The notes under the pieces were generated by a model. That model searched no databases. It saw only the letters and a list, made by a program, of their open reading frames with translations, and had not been told where the DNA came from. Positions 12,520-25,689 of a stretch of DNA of 64,000 nucleotides are shown in pieces. The stretch spans positions 62,001 through 126,000 of the forward strand of contig ML769531.1 of assembly GCA_009733575.1 (NCBI GenBank). Reading direction: 5' to 3'. The position numbers and the translations under genes were made by a program. The number at the start of each line of letters is the position of its first letter. The stretch's first letter is position 1. Origin of the DNA: Gymnopus androsaceus JB14 (lineage: Eukaryota; Basidiomycota; Agaricomycetes; Agaricales; Omphalotaceae).

Positions 12520-13800
12520 ATGGATTCTCTCCCAATTGACACAAGTCATCCAGCTGTTCGAGACTATCTCTCGCTCATAAGGTCAGCTCAAACTTCAACT
12601 CATCAGCCTTTTGGTGCTAAATTCCATCCGACAGACTTCAAGTGCTTACTCCTCTCTCCTTGTTGATAAATATCGCCACAGTCATCGTTTGTGCGGTACT
12701 TGTGACTCCTTCAATTGGTTCGTAGCACCCATTACCAGCATAAACTGTAATTGGTGACCTAAAGCAGGTGAAATATCGAAACAATTTCCTACTTCGATAT
12801 CCCCAAAGCCTATAATAATTGCCATTTATGTCGCGGCAATCTACGCTGGACAGCTTGGATATTGTATTCTGATTGTTTTAGCAAGGAAGGCAGAGACTAA
12901 GGTATGCTTCAGTAATTGAAATTTTCGGTCCGATGTTGTGTGTTGAAGCAAAACTCCAGAGAACAGTTACTAAAGGCGTTGGCCTGTCCTTGGTTGTGGC
13001 GAATTGGGTTATGGCACTTTGGGCTGTAGCTTGGGTAGCTGTTATTTTTACTCCTGCACTGGATCTCATCTCATGACTTTCCAAGGTATTCCAATGGTTC
13101 CTTGTATCAACGGTCCTGCAAGGAATTCTCCTCCTTACGCTCCTATACTCAAACATTGTACTTCTTATCTATCATCAACCTACCTCCGCACGCCCCTTCG
13201 ATACGATGCTAATTCATGCGCCACTTCGATTCTTTCTCGTTCTCCAGTTCGGGCTCATGTTTCCTCTTTCCTTGTTGTGAGTCCAGGCCTCTCCTCATCG
13301 ATATATTTCTGACGGTGGAGATTAAAGCATAAACTTGGGCCTAACGTACACACCTACCACACCCGGACCACCGAGGGATTACGCTGATCATCCTTGGCCT
13401 GGATTCGGCGTGGTACTCGGCACTAATCTGTTGGGGCTCATCGTCATCATTCTTAGACGCGATATTGTGTGGTGTATATCCGCCACCTGGATATGCATCA
13501 GCATCTGGGTTCTCAGACCCAAACCTGGCCCAGTTTATGTGCGCCTATTCTCTTATTATTCAACGGTCGCTGACTTTGCTATAGATTGTGGCAATTTTGT
13601 TTACTGTTCTCCATCCTCTTGCTTTGATCGGGACGTACATCTACTCCCGATTTTATGCACATCATCCAGTCGCTCTATCCCCGGGAGATGAACATCCGGC
13701 CTTGTATGGAAGAACCGATAATGGCCGAGTGGTTGTTGCACCTCCTTCAGCTCCGAATAACGGACCAAGAGAGGTGGATGAGGATGCTGTTTGGGGGTAG
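12520..13800 (+). CDS. Polytopic membrane protein of unknown function
   Basis: Start ATG 12520 (MDSLPIDTSHPAVRDYLSLI), first intron near 12581-12633, further introns around 12700, 12900, 13275 and 13545. The spliced protein has about eight hydrophobic segments: LLINIATVIVCAVLV, IIIAIYVAAIYAGQLGYCIL, LSLVVANWVMALWAVAWVAV, FLVSTVLQGILLLTLLYSNI, RFFLVLQFGLMFPLSLLLV, VVLGTNLLGLIVIILRR, WCISATWICISIWVL and ILFTVLHPLALIGTYIY. The C-terminal tail is polar and ends EVDEDAVWG, stop TAG 13798-13800. No transporter or receptor signature was seen, and I cannot name the family with confidence. The length (about 320 residues), the coherent splice sites and the hydrophobic pattern make it a real gene. Confidence 0.78.
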
Positions 13801-14731
13801 ACGGGACTGGATCTTTCGCTGCAGCATTAGGCATATGAACTACTCCTGTTTTCATATCCTACATAGGACTTTTATGCACAGTTTTCACGTCAATATGCAT
13901 CCTTTATCGCCACAAACATCTGCTACATGATGTACTTCATAGTACAATAAACGATTCCACCTCAGCCATTTTGCTACCCAAGATATCCTAGCTTCCTTTA
14001 CACTATTACATGTATCGACTGGTGGGATAATACTTTTGGAAGCACTGTCTACTATCAGCTGCACGAAGAGTGAGAACAGGAAGAACAGAAGAGAAGGAAA
14101 TACTTGTGGCGTCGTACATCGTTACAACGATAGGCTCTTGGAGGGCCGTCCATTTTTTAAGAAAAAAGAGATATCCATATATGGTTTCGACACGGCTAAT
14201 GAAATGCCTTCTAGGTTACCAGAAGAAGCGAGAAAACAAAGGCAAGTGCTCCTAGGACCTTTCTGCATTGTCTGCATTCAATTCGAGTGCCATAGCTCTG
14301 TCGCATCGCGGCAAATACAGTATCTCACATAATCGTGGGGATTGAGAGGATCCCAAACGGCGACCTGGTGCTAGTAAGATTGCAGGAAATTTAGGAGCGT
14401 TAGTGAATGAGTATTTGACTAATCTTGGAATTTACAAGATCACTCCTGGATATCTTGCACCACATCAGGCTTTGGAACCTCGTCGGACCTTTACAGTATT
14501 TTCTAATTTCTTGGTGGTTGGGACATAACGCGTGACCGTCGTACGGGAGATGGCACCTAAATCTCAGCCTCAGGCTTGATATTAAATAAGCAGGTGTATG
14601 TGCCCCAGAGGATTTGAGCAGGGCATAACGGTCACGCGAGCCTCCCGGTTCTTCCCAACTTCAAGTTCAACGACTCGGAGGAGTTAAATAACCATTCGAA
14701 GGTTTAGATACTTTTAATATACATTGATCCT
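13801..14731. other. Intergenic region with an 11-bp inverted repeat
   Basis: No gene supported. CGCGTGACCGT near 14530 and its reverse complement ACGGTCACGCG near 14627 form an inverted repeat with a spacer of about 90 bp, of unknown meaning. The 14036-14332 open frame has no recognisable content. Confidence 0.4.
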
Positions 14732-17683
14732 CTATTCTATCTTCCAAGCCCAGCTGGGTCCTAGTTAAGAAAAAGTGAGTGCGAGTATCAGATCACGAAA
14801 AGAATAAGGACAAACCTATCGGATCCCCGCGCTCATGGCTCGCGCCTGTCCACATCCCAACTACACCCATCGCCGATCCAATCCCGCCAACCTGGACACC
14901 TTCCATGACCCACTCGTCTCTGTCTGGAGTAGATACTTCGCTGGAGATCTGCGCGTATGAACGTCAATAATTTGGCTAATAGGATGCGTATGGCTGCTTG
15001 TAGAAGATAAACTCACCAAATTCCACCGAATCGCGCGATCTCCAACCATCCTAACCGTTCCCCTCGCACGACGAGCAACGCTCTCGTCTACATCCGATCC
15101 CCTAAATTCACCTACGACGTGGATCACAGGAAGAGCGTATATCAACGGATCGTATGTTGAGGTACTTGAAGAAGGAGGGTCAAGTTCAGGATCTTTGGCC
15201 TTTTCCTTTCCTTTGCCTTTGGATTTACTCGAAGATTCCGGCGAGCAGGATCTGTCCGATGGCGGTGGTGCTGGTAAGGCAAGCGGTGGAGGTACGCGAG
15301 AGAATCCCACGACTCTGAGGGTCATAGGGAATACCCGACAGGTTTCCTGGATTTCCTGGTGGTAGCGAGCAGCGATTGGATATGTTGTTTGTAGCTGGGG
15401 AGACAAGTAAGGCGGAACGAGTCGGAAACAAATGACAGTGGAAGACATACGTTATGAACTGTGATATCCAGGTAAATTTATGGGCAGTAGTTGTAAAGAA
15501 AAAGAACACGTACAAAGCAAATCTCGGTAGTCCATCCAACAAACAGCTCGCCTAAGCAGTGGAAGCACGATTAACTGAAAGAAACCGAGATGTCTGTCAA
15601 ATAAAATAAAAGAAACTCACATCCATTTCCCTTCGGCACCAGCCCAGTCCCATCCATCGATATATTCCAAGCTCTCGTCCCTCTTCCACGGTGCCGCCAT
15701 TTCAGGCCTCTCTTTCTCCTCCTCATCCTTTACCCCAGTCCAGCCTTCAGCGGTACCTCTCCCTTCCCAGAACCCAGGTGCACTACCCATCCGCAAGCTC
15801 TCCCAACCAAGTTGCGTAATTTCCTCATCTCCACTAGCACCACCAGCATCCTCAGAATCCATATCATTCCCTTCGTCAGAACTTTCATTTACTTTCAAAA
15901 GTGGAATTCCCATACGCAGGAGGATTTCTCTGGTAGCTTCTACCGCTGATGACGTGGTGAACCAAGGCCACATGGGCGTTTCGCCGTTTGAGCCACCCCC
16001 GTATCTCTCACGGAGGTTCTCCGCAACGACCAGGCGAGCGGCGGAGAGGAATGCGTAATCCGGGAAGAGAAGATGTGGATGGGGAGGGTAGATGGGAAGC
16101 GGACCAGAAGCAGGGGCAAAGAGGTCCAGTGGAGACTCATCATCATCATCATCATCCGTGAAGAAAGATTCGGATGATTCCGAGCTTGTCTCATCCTCAT
16201 GGGGAGTATGGTGTTCAGCTTCTTCATCAGACCGCTCTTCTGAAGCACGATGATGATGAGATTCGCCAACTTCTGCCGGGATGTAGTCGGGATCGTTCTC
16301 TTCATCTTCCTCTGCATCCATGGCCTGATTATTATTGCCATTCTGATCAAAGTAAAAGTCGAAGTTGGTGAGGATTGCGCGAATGAATGACATGGAAACT
16401 GTATATAATCATTATTGAGAATAGAACAGATTAGGTGAACGAGTAAATTCTACCTTGAGCGGCTTCATCCTCATCCTCATCCTCATTCTCATCTTGAAAT
16501 GAAGATTGCTTTCGTGTCTTTGTTTTCTTTGGAGTAGTCCTCTTGCTTCGCCTTTTGACTGATGATGGCCCAGCTTCCTCGACCTCCATGTTCTCTGGCT
16601 CCTCGGGGGTAGCTGCTCTTTCCTTTCCCTTCCCATTGGCTTGAGAAGTCTTCGTTGGCGTATTAGAAGTCTTGGTAATTGATTCTTCTTCTTCTTCAGG
16701 AGGCGGGGGTGGAGAATTTGCACGCATAAACGGGCCCCAGCACCGATCCTAAGTTTGTGGCAACTTAGAACGTAGATCAAGACCATGCAGATAAAACATA
16801 CCGGGGACAAGTAAGGTAGGTTATACACTCGATGTCTGGCAACTGTACGTGCAAGTGCACGCTGCCTAGCCTCCGACAGTGTCGATTCTTCCTGCGCTTT
16901 CCTTTTCGCAGCCGAGCTTCTAAGATTGTACCTGACATCAGTCTCATCCTTATCGTCGCCGTCTGACCTCCGTGATACAGCACGGAATCCAGATAGGAAG
17001 AAGAGCTTGTAAAATGCACGGCCTGCGGCGGAACGTTCCCAGTCGGGACGCATAATGATCTGTTCAGAGACCGCATCGCTATCTGGTGAGGATTTGCCCA
17101 TTAATCGCTGCATTAGTGCGGAAGGGAAGCCATTGGCGAAGACTTGCTTCATCCAGGCAATGTTGAGGGATTCGTCGGTTACGGTAGCGGAAGATACCGA
17201 AGCTTCCGGAAGCTGGGGTAGTGATGAGGTAGTAGTTGAGGATAAGGCGTCGAGATTTATAGCAAGTGACTGTAGCTATAGGCAGAATGGATGTTCATTC
17301 AGTGTTCAGGATAAGAGAAAGAGACGAGCACTTACGTCCACCTCCGATGCTTCAAATATATGTCTAGCGCGAATTCTGCGTTGGTATTCATTCCTCCATT
17401 CAAAGCTCGCTTCCTCTGGAGAATCGGAGGCCGGAAGCGGTCGCTTAAGTGCATTAAGCTTGGGCCTAGGGTCGTCAAAGGTGGCCAAATAAATCTCTCT
17501 CCAGAGATGGGTGTCCGTGCTGCCATAAACCAATTCGGAGTATATTCGGCAGGTCTGGGAGAATGCTGCAATTGACTCTGGAGACCCAGCGAGCGCCACA
17601 AAAATCTGCTCTATAACTTCTACAGGAAGCGATAAGATGCATGTTGGGGACGAAGGTCCAGTATAAGCAGGAGAAGAAGCCAT
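14732..17683 (-). CDS. F-box protein with long acidic/basic disordered middle
   Basis: F-box proteins recruit substrates to SCF ubiquitin ligases. Start ATG 17683; the F-box is at residues 17-60 (LSLPVEVIEQIFVALAGSPE...TCRIYSELV). After an intron near 17290-17337 comes a helical region (LNIAWMKQVFANGFPSALM) and QALARTVARHRVYNLPYLSP. The next exon is disordered: a PPPPPEEEEE run, a Lys/Arg-rich stretch (RRSKRTTPKKTKTRK) and a DE repeat. The 16393-15617 exon has another acidic tract (FFTDDDDDDES) and folded parts (YAFLSAARLVVAENLRERYGG, SLEYIDGWDWAGAEGKWM). Small exons then give RRAVCWMDYRDLLC, and late exons give IYALPVIHVVGEFRGSD and WVMEGVQVGGIGSAMGVVGMW. The end GPSWAWKIE needs a splice at 14816/14764 with stop at 14732. 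The subfamily is not recognised. Confidence 0.82.
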
Positions 17684-17819
17684 AGATGAAGGTCTAGTAT
17701 AAGGCGTAAGCGCCCAAGAGGTGATTACCGATCGTCACATCATCATGTTTACGCTCAGCTCAAGCGCTCATATACTCATATTTAAGTGCCCACTACGATG
17801 ACTTCCGCGAAAACCTCGC

Positions 17820-18704
17820 CTAGAGCGCGACATATCCTTCTCTTTCTTACCCGTTGAGCTGATCCATGAAATAGCCGAAAAACTATATGCGAATGACCTC
17901 GCATCTTTTTCCCTTGTTTGCAAGGACTTTTATCTTGTCTGTCTCAAAATCCTATACAAAAATATCCAGAGAATCCGGATAGGATGTCTTCAAACTCTCT
18001 TCTCTAATACGTATGCCGCGCAGGCTGTAAAAAGTCTCGTTTTACCCAAGCAAAGTATTCTGCCTGATTCGCTTGATTCCGTGAGCCCTTGGTTATCCGC
18101 GTAAGCCGTTCTTTTTCTTTCATATCATAAGTACAGTACTCATACAAGCCTCAGTTTTCGATCAACGTACGCAAGACGTGAAATGTATCATGGTCTTACC
18201 GCTACTATCCAACCTACAGAACCTTTCTATCCCGCAATCCAGTAACATCTATATGCAATCGTTGTGTGAATTCGGCTTTCCACATCCTCAATCTCTCTCA
18301 TACGCCATGCTGATTACTCAGGCAATCACGCTTCTTTTATCGCGTACTACTCTTGTCAGTTTGACTTTTCGACTGTTACCTTCCCTTTGGCATCGACGCC
18401 GAACTCGTTGACCAAACTCGAATCGCGCTACCTCGACTTCGTTTCCTGTCGTGATCGATCAGTATCATCACTCGCTACACGCACTAGATACCGTTCATAT
18501 CGACTGGAAATTCGAGCGGGAGAAAATGGAGGTATTCGATGAAGCGTTGAGTGTCCTAGCGGAGCACTGTTCCTCTACTTTGAAAGAGCTCGTTGTGCAT
18601 CGTAGTCTCTTTAGATTGAGAATCGGGACCTGTAATGGAGAAGATTTTGCAAAAATCTCTGTATCTTATGAAACTTGGTTTGAATGGTATTGGACTTCAG
18701 TATA
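17820..18704 (+). pseudogene. Broken F-box gene
   Basis: A clear F-box (FLPVELIHEIAEKLYANDLA, then FSLVCKDFYLVCLKILYKNI) lies at 17838-17960, with leucine-rich-repeat-like material downstream (LLSNLQNLSIPQ at 18190-18240; LSVLAEHCSSTLKELVV near 18550-18600). No in-frame ATG precedes the F-box: the frame closes at a TGA at 17799, and the nearby ATG 17798 is in another frame. Downstream pieces fall in different frames. It sits back-to-back with the intact F-box gene but differs from it in sequence. Probably a decayed member of the large fungal F-box family. Confidence 0.6.
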
Positions 18705-18881
18705 AGTAGGCCTCAATTGTTTTGGATTAAATTCGTCTCTATGTAGGCCACTGTTGATAACACCATTTCTCGTTTCGAATGCCTGACATCCCTAGACATG
18801 GATCAATATCCTCCAAGCACCGTCTAGCCAACCCATCTTACCAGTCTAGACCCAGATTACCTCAGGCTTAAGGGGAGGATT

Positions 18882-19315
18882 TCAGACAGTGAGATAAGTG
18901 TCTTCAATTTTTGTAAATTTTAAAATTAGATTTAGTCCAATAATATATATACCTCAACAGCAATGTTACCCAAAACAAACCAACCTGCTCATCTAGCATT
19001 GACTTTACTCTGAGATGTATGCCTTAGCCCAGGTTCATACATACCATTCAGGAGTGCTTCCTGAATCTGCCTGATGAGCTGCTCAGTAATGTTGTCTGGA
19101 GACTTGAAACTTCTCACTGGTGCCCTGGTATATCATATAAGCACTAAAATGTCTAATATGTCCAAGCAAGACAAACCTCAGCCCATTCAAGTGCCTTCCT
19201 TGCATCTTGATCAGAAGGTAAAGGATAGATACATTGTTCAGCAGAGCCTGTATCATCTCCTTTGATGGAGGTGTCTCTTGGATATGATGAATCCAGTGAT
19301 ACTTGGCATAGGAAA
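18882..19315 (-). repeat. Dispersed repeat R1, copy 1 (coding relic)
   Basis: About 430 bp that recurs with roughly 85-90% similarity (by eye) at 40112-40461 plus 41208-41300. Read on the minus strand it holds protein-like pieces: HHIQETPPLKEMIQ, LPSDQDARKALEWAEVC and NITEQLIRQIQEALLNGMY, separated by likely introns and stops. The same pieces recur in copy 2, so R1 descends from a spliced repeated gene, probably from a mobile element. Product unknown. The right edge is cut by element A. Confidence 0.7.
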
Positions 19316-22300
19316 CATCAGCAAAACCTGGGTGTACTGGACAGCTCTAAATGACATCATAGGTATCCCAGGCCTAGAGAATCATGATATAGTGCATGGG
19401 AATACTTATGTAGTTAGTTAGTCTGACCAAAAGGCTGGTTCCAAAAAGTTTGCAGCCCCTTGTCCAATTTTACTGAAAAAAGATGTGCCAAAGTATATTT
19501 ACATAAGCTTTTTCTGGTACAGCATTGACCCTGTAGGAGCTGGCAGACTCTATACACACATCAAGTCAATCATCACTGTATAAGAGTCTGCCTAGGGTAG
19601 ACTACATTGCGCCACCTATTATGCCCCCCCCCTCCCCTTCCCCCCTGGACAAATATTCTGCCATACTAGCTTGAACTACCTGGATCCAAATTTTGGTCAA
19701 AAATGGGGTGGGTTAGGCAAAATTCATTCAGTCAAAAATGACCATATCTGGAGCCTCAAGGATCCAGGTTCACCCCTATAATCAGGGGTCTTTCTGTAGC
19801 TCTCTGGACAGAGTACCTTTGCTCCAGATATATTGGCCAAGACACAGGTTTTGCTGATGATGGCTGTATCTTTAAGGCTCCATATGGTAGGTTGGCAGCC
19901 AGAAGCCACAACTGTATATAGATGCTCTGGACCCTTGTATAGGATGGTTGCAGCTACCCATATAGGCCATAACTGTAAAGCCATATTATACGGTGGGCAC
20001 TGGAAATTCCAATGATCATAACATCACCACCGAACCAATGAAATTCCAGTTTTGGGCACCTAATCTACCATTTTTGGTGGTCAGCCACATTGGAATGAAC
20101 AATTTAGGTGAATGTCATGGTCTATATTGAGGTCTGAACCATTGAACGGGTGGGTCCAAGCTGTACCACTTCACTATGAGTGAACTTCCACTCAAAGAAT
20201 GCTCCTTCAAGGATAAATTAGTAAATACCAAGTAAATACATAAATAATGTATTGAAATCTATAAGGTTCAAATCAAACTTCCCACATATTATTTCTGGGA
20301 TGGCTTAATCCATTGGAGCTTGAAATGAGGATGATATTATCCCTTTCACCCTTGAGTTCTGTTCTAGAGTTCAATCTAGGTGAAACACATAAGTGTTGTT
20401 CTGAGGATTGGCAGCAGTGAGAAATTACATACACTGACATGAAAGAGCAGGCATACACTAATCAGATATCATCATTATTATTGCCATGTTCCAAGAGAGA
20501 ATAATAAGGATTGAGATTATGACTTACATCGAAATTCAATGAGAAAGAAAGGAGCAAACAGAAGACTGTTTGGGCTACCACGGATTGTCAACTGTCCAAG
20601 ATGAGAATTTTCAGTGAAATGTTGTACATAATGAGATCTAGTTGTTGACTAGTTGACATACTAAAAGCAAGCTAGTTGAAGTGAAAATGCTGTGTTAAAT
20701 GATGAATTAGTAGATAATTTAGAAGGTATATCACTGAGATACCCACATAGTCAGAAGACCTGACAAGAACATCAATATTAAGCTGAAAGATACGTATTTT
20801 ATGTTGCCTCACCAGTATTTACTGTGTAAGTAACAAGTGTATTGATGATGTGTTTGGTCCTAATACTACGGTTAGATGCTGGCAATTTGCAAAGTGAAAT
20901 GGAGAATAAGTTAAAGCAATAATCACTGTTTAAAAGAGGTCCTATTCTTTCGAAGGTAGTATATCATTGAGATTGTGACCATAGCATCCCCAATCATGTC
21001 AGTTGAAGTAGCAGCAGTGGCCATGTTCTGAGAGAAAATGTCGGTTAGTATCTGCATGAAGAATGAACTGGCTACTGAACTAGAGTTGTGGGTAGATCAA
21101 TAATGAGTTTTAGCTGCTGGCTGTGCAGAAATTTACAAGATTATCAGCTTTGACAGCAGTATCACAGGACACCACTCACAGCTTTATAACCCACACTAAA
21201 TATTAAATAAATTATCTCCCAATGTTGCTAAAACAGGAAATCTCTCACCCAGAGCAAGCACTACATATTTAAGGTAGTAAGTTAGTGAATACAAATCTGA
21301 GAAGTATATAACAACCAAACTGGACAAGAACGAGGAGACACTGGCATGAAAATGAATATACATATATCAGTTGAATAAATGCACTGTTTTCACAATGACC
21401 CATACAATTATACTGGGAACAATCAATTTTTTTGCACTCACTAAAACAGAAAGAAATTTGTGTCATTGTGGTTCTGAAATTTACAGGACAGCTTACAAAG
21501 GTAGATCCGCCATGCAAAAAACCTAAAGCCAATATGAATCTCCGGTTTGAATTTTATGAGTATAATAGTTCTTACACATGTATTATGATTGTGATGATAT
21601 CCTGTAACCTAATTGTGAGTGAAGGGAAAATGAGGCTAAGTTAGTTGATGGTGCACTTACACCAACCAGGACCTGAATCTATTAAACATGTACAATGAGA
21701 AGACAATTGAGATAAAACTCAAGCATACATACTATAAGAGGCCTTATTGTGTAAATTATTGTTGACATTTTTGTTGAGGAGCATGATTAGAAGTTAGCCA
21801 AAAGAAGGGAATTACTTAATGCTTGGGTAATGCACTAGTGAGCTAGTACTTACCAGTAAGGCTTAGCCAAAAATTCATAGTCACCAAAGTTTGTGACTGT
21901 ATAGCCATAGTAACATATACCCAGAAGTGCAACTTGCAAGGTATCAATGGTCCTGTTCAAGGTTTCAGTAGGTTGAGAATGTAGCAAAATTCAAATACCC
22001 CCACAGTTTCACTCTTACCACAGAACAGCAACCTGGATTTTACAGTAGCCAAATTATGGAACATATTAGAATGCCAGATTGCAAGAAGTAATCAGGTGCT
22101 AATAAAATACCTACAAAAAGCTTCAGAAACCACCGATCAGTGGAGCAGTGGTGAATAAAATAGTTATAAGCTTGGAGACAGGTCACTCCATAAATTCTAG
22201 AGACATAGCAGCAACTCTGAGCCTAGTGAATAATTATTGGAAGCACAAGACTTGCGCTGTGGATATCATGATGCCGATGAAAATCGCACCGAGTGAATTG

Positions 22301-22840
22301 TCAAGCGGGATCATGGAAGGCATTGGGGAAGTGAAATGTAACAAAGAACTCCTGGGTCATTATATAATTGCTCGAAGTTGGAATATCTCCTTGACAAATT
22401 TTAACAAACCAATCTTTAATAGATCATCAATTTAAAATCACAATCCTTATCTCGCAATCAGTTGGTGTTTGGAAAGCATCTTAAAAAGATGCTGATGCTG
22501 ATGCTGTTTGATGATTCAACATTTCATCCATGCTCAAGCATCAGCAGCTCAACTTGGTCAGATGATCCTACAATGTTGGACCTTAAATGATTATCAAATT
22601 ATGCCAAAGAAAAGTGACAAAAATTTTAACTTTAAGAAGGAACTAACTACTTGCTTTACCCATTATAGCAAGCTATAGCAGCCATAGAACTATGAACTGC
22701 TATGAACTGCTATGGGTAGTTATGAGCTCCTATGAGCCTGCAGATTTATATTGCCCTTTAGCATCCATAGCAGCCCATAGCAATCCATAGCTCTGGATAG
22801 ATGGGGACCTTGCTATGAGTACACCCAGGTTTTGCTGATG
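19316..22840. mobile_element. TIR element A (3.5 kb, non-coding), CATCAGCAA family
   Basis: The ends are perfect inverted repeats of 23 bp: the left end starts CATCAGCAAAACCTGGGTGT (19316) and the right end is its complement (22818-22840). The interior is AT-rich and has no long open frame. Inside the right end are short direct repeats of the type CATAGC/GCTATG (22670-22810), as in the subterminal arrays of CACTA-like transposons. The element cuts repeat R1. A second end-like motif at 19835-19859 suggests nesting. No clear target-site duplication. Transposase superfamily unknown; it is probably moved in trans. Confidence 0.68.
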
Positions 22841-25107
22841 CATTCCAAGGATCCAGATACTTATGTATATGACTCGGCAGTCAGATATAGTCTGACTCCC
22901 AGACTCTTAAGTAGTTAAGTCATTGCATTGATTCCAAAAGCAGGCACATCTATGATCTGATAATTATCATGGTCATCACTCATATCAAGAACCTGATCAA
23001 TCAGCCCCTGTACTAACCTGTCAATCCATGTCAAAAGTTGCCTAAGCTTCGCCTTAAGGACAAAAATATGTAAGTACATGAACATGATATAAGTAAGTAT
23101 CATCAGCAAAACCCGTATCTTGGCCAATAGATTCTGGAACAAAGGTACCCTCTCCACCCCCTCGGGCCTCCAGTGGAGTACGCATACTGGGAGCAGCCTG
23201 AAAAAGGTCTCAGCCCGGACCTCTAACAAACAGGGCCTGTCATCCAAATGCTAGACAAAAAACGGAATAGGGAAAAAGACCAAGGGTGGGATCAAATTCG
23301 GGCGTTTAGTGATCTCCTCCACTTAGGCATGAGTGCTTATTGATTCATCTTTTGTTCATCTTGTAGATAAATATAAATCCCAGTTGGACGTAAAGGTAAT
23401 GGTATAACTAAACCATGCCTGTAGATAAATATGAATCTAGTAATGATGCATGTAAGTATTGGAATAGTGAGTGAACAGTAGATCTCACCTCAGTTGGACA
23501 TAAAGGTAACGGTACAACTGAGGGAGGAAAAGTCTGTCCGCTGGATATATATTGACCGTACTACTATGTGATCGACGTAGGTAAGCGGAAACCACGAAAC
23601 CGGGAAAACATATAAAAAAGGGAAGACAAAGTGTATACTGTAGTACCGAGTACCGTACGGAGTACTGCTCCAACACATCTCAAAAGTTCTCAGTTGCTCT
23701 GAATGTCAAGGAACCTTCAACAAAACACCACATAATTCTGGACTCCAAGACTCGGCACCTCCGCTAAAAGTCTCCTCAAATCTATTTCCATCTCACCAAT
23801 CATCTCTAATGTTACTCAAACACAACCAACATTGTGCAATCAATTCATCTCCGAATCATCTTTCGATGGACCAAAAGTAATCCATATAAGTTCTCAGGCT
23901 TCATCATATGAACAGGCTTTTACAACATAGGCCAGGATTATCTATTGACTTGATGCCTTAGGGTTAGCGTGAAAGTGGGCCAACGCTGACGCGTGGCGGT
24001 TACTCGTGCAGTGCTGATTTTGGAGTTCTCGGCGGTCTGTGGTACTATGGTGGAAGTCATGTCCAACGTAGTTCCTTCAGCACTTTATAAGAAAAAAACC
24101 GAATTTTCTTTGCGATTGGAACTTAAAGGAATTTTTCTATGTGAATCGAAGTACTAGATTGTAAGTGTTTTTGTCTACAGAATGTAAATTCTGACATTGA
24201 AAGTGACCTACAGGAAGCATATAAACGACGGATATTGAGCAACGACAGCGAAACTTCTACCCCTTCATCAAGCAAAAAATTGGCGCTGTTGTGGAAGAAG
24301 TGTCACGAGATTGAGGCATTCTTTCAACGAACTTGAAAATTGGGATAAAATTAACTGAATCAGTATCGTACTGTGATGCAAAATGTATGATTTATGTACT
24401 TGTAGTCGGTCGAGGGGTGTAATGAGAGCAGTCGGAAAGCGAGAGTAAAGTGGAAGAAAACGCGATTGGAAAACGTGATCGGATACGATCAGATACAATC
24501 GGATGTTCAATATAAATTTCCTATTGAAATTAAATTGCTGGCATAAACATGCTTACAGCGTCCATTATAAAATTTCCCGTCACACAGGGTGCAAATATGT
24601 ATAAATCTGATGACTTATCAATAACTTTTTAAAAGTTTATGGGAATGTACGTAATACATATCTTTTAAATAAAATTTTGTACTTATTTAAAATTTATTGA
24701 AAGTTTTTTTTTCTTTTGCAGCATTCCATAAGCTTTACCCTGATCATATGACTTATTTGAAACTGATCAATGATCTGCATTGCCTAAAACCATTGATAAG
24801 TTTTCAATATATGATTCCATAAATGTCAGATAAATTGCCTGACTTACTGATTACTTTGCAAAAGAGTTATTATAAAGTGTGACAATCAAAAGAAATCAAT
24901 AAGTCAAGAATTTCTTTAATGATTAATGAAATCATTGAGCAACCAATAAGTCTTGTACTCTTACAGTTAATTTATTCATGTCTTATCAACGTTTAAAAAA
25001 TCCATAAGTCAAAAAGATTATGGAATACCTTGGTTTAAAGAATACAGAAAACCAGCATTCAAAAAGATTCAATAAGTTTAAGAGCTTATTAAATACTTAT
25101 TGGTTTT
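22841..25107. other. AT-rich repeat-derived region without genes
   Basis: Contains a frame at 22915-23247 (minus; 110 residues, no recognised motif), an isolated family end CATCAGCAAAACCC at 23101, an imperfect direct repeat at 23382-23410 and 23488-23516 (core TTGGAC-TAAAGGTAA), and 24.6-25.1 kb rich in 'aataagt' motifs. A short spliced frame around 24047-24336 is possible but unsupported. Confidence 0.4.
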
Positions 25108-25670
25108 GCTCAACAAGGCTTAAGATTGCTCAATAAGGCTTAAGACTACAAGACTACTCAAGGCTTAAGACAACTCAACAAGGTTTAAGACTGCTCAACT
25201 AGGCTTAAGACTGCTCAAGGCTTAAGAACTTGCTCAACAAGGCTTAAGACTGCTCAACAAGGTTTAAGATTCCTGAACAAGGCTTAAAACTGCTCAAGGC
25301 TTAAGATTTTATTCAACAAGGCTTAAGATTACTCAACAAGGTTTAAGACTTTGTTCAACAAGGCTTAAGACTACAAGACTACTCAAGGCTTAAAACTGCT
25401 CAACAAGGCTTAAGACAGCTCAACAAGGCTTAAGACCACTCAACAAGGCTTAAGGCTGCTCCTCAAGGCTTAAAACTGCTCAAGGCCTAAGATTTTGCTC
25501 AACAAGGCTTAAGACTGCTCAACAAGGTTTTAGACTGCTCAACCAGGTTTAACACTACTCAACAAGGTTTAAGACTGCTCAACTAGGCTTAAGACTGCTC
25601 AAGGCTTAAGATTTTGCTCAACAAGGCTTAAGATGTCTCAACAAGGTTTAACACTACTCAAGGCTTAAGC
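25108..25670. repeat. Minisatellite, unit about 20-23 bp with CTTAAG core
   Basis: Roughly 27-30 degenerate tandem units of the form CTCAACAAGGCTTAAGACTG. The hexamer CTTAAG is a perfect palindrome and is kept in most units while flanks vary; some units are shortened to CTCAAGGCTTAAG. No open frame follows the unit length. Confidence 0.85.
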
Positions 25671-25689
25671 TACTGTACTGTTTTGACCA

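Noticed and set aside
19316..22840. A transposase gene inside element A
   Set aside because: All frames are short and AT-rich; none shows DDE or zinc-finger motifs.
25108..25670. CRISPR-like array
   Set aside because: There are no unique spacers, units are degenerate and contiguous, and the host is a eukaryote.
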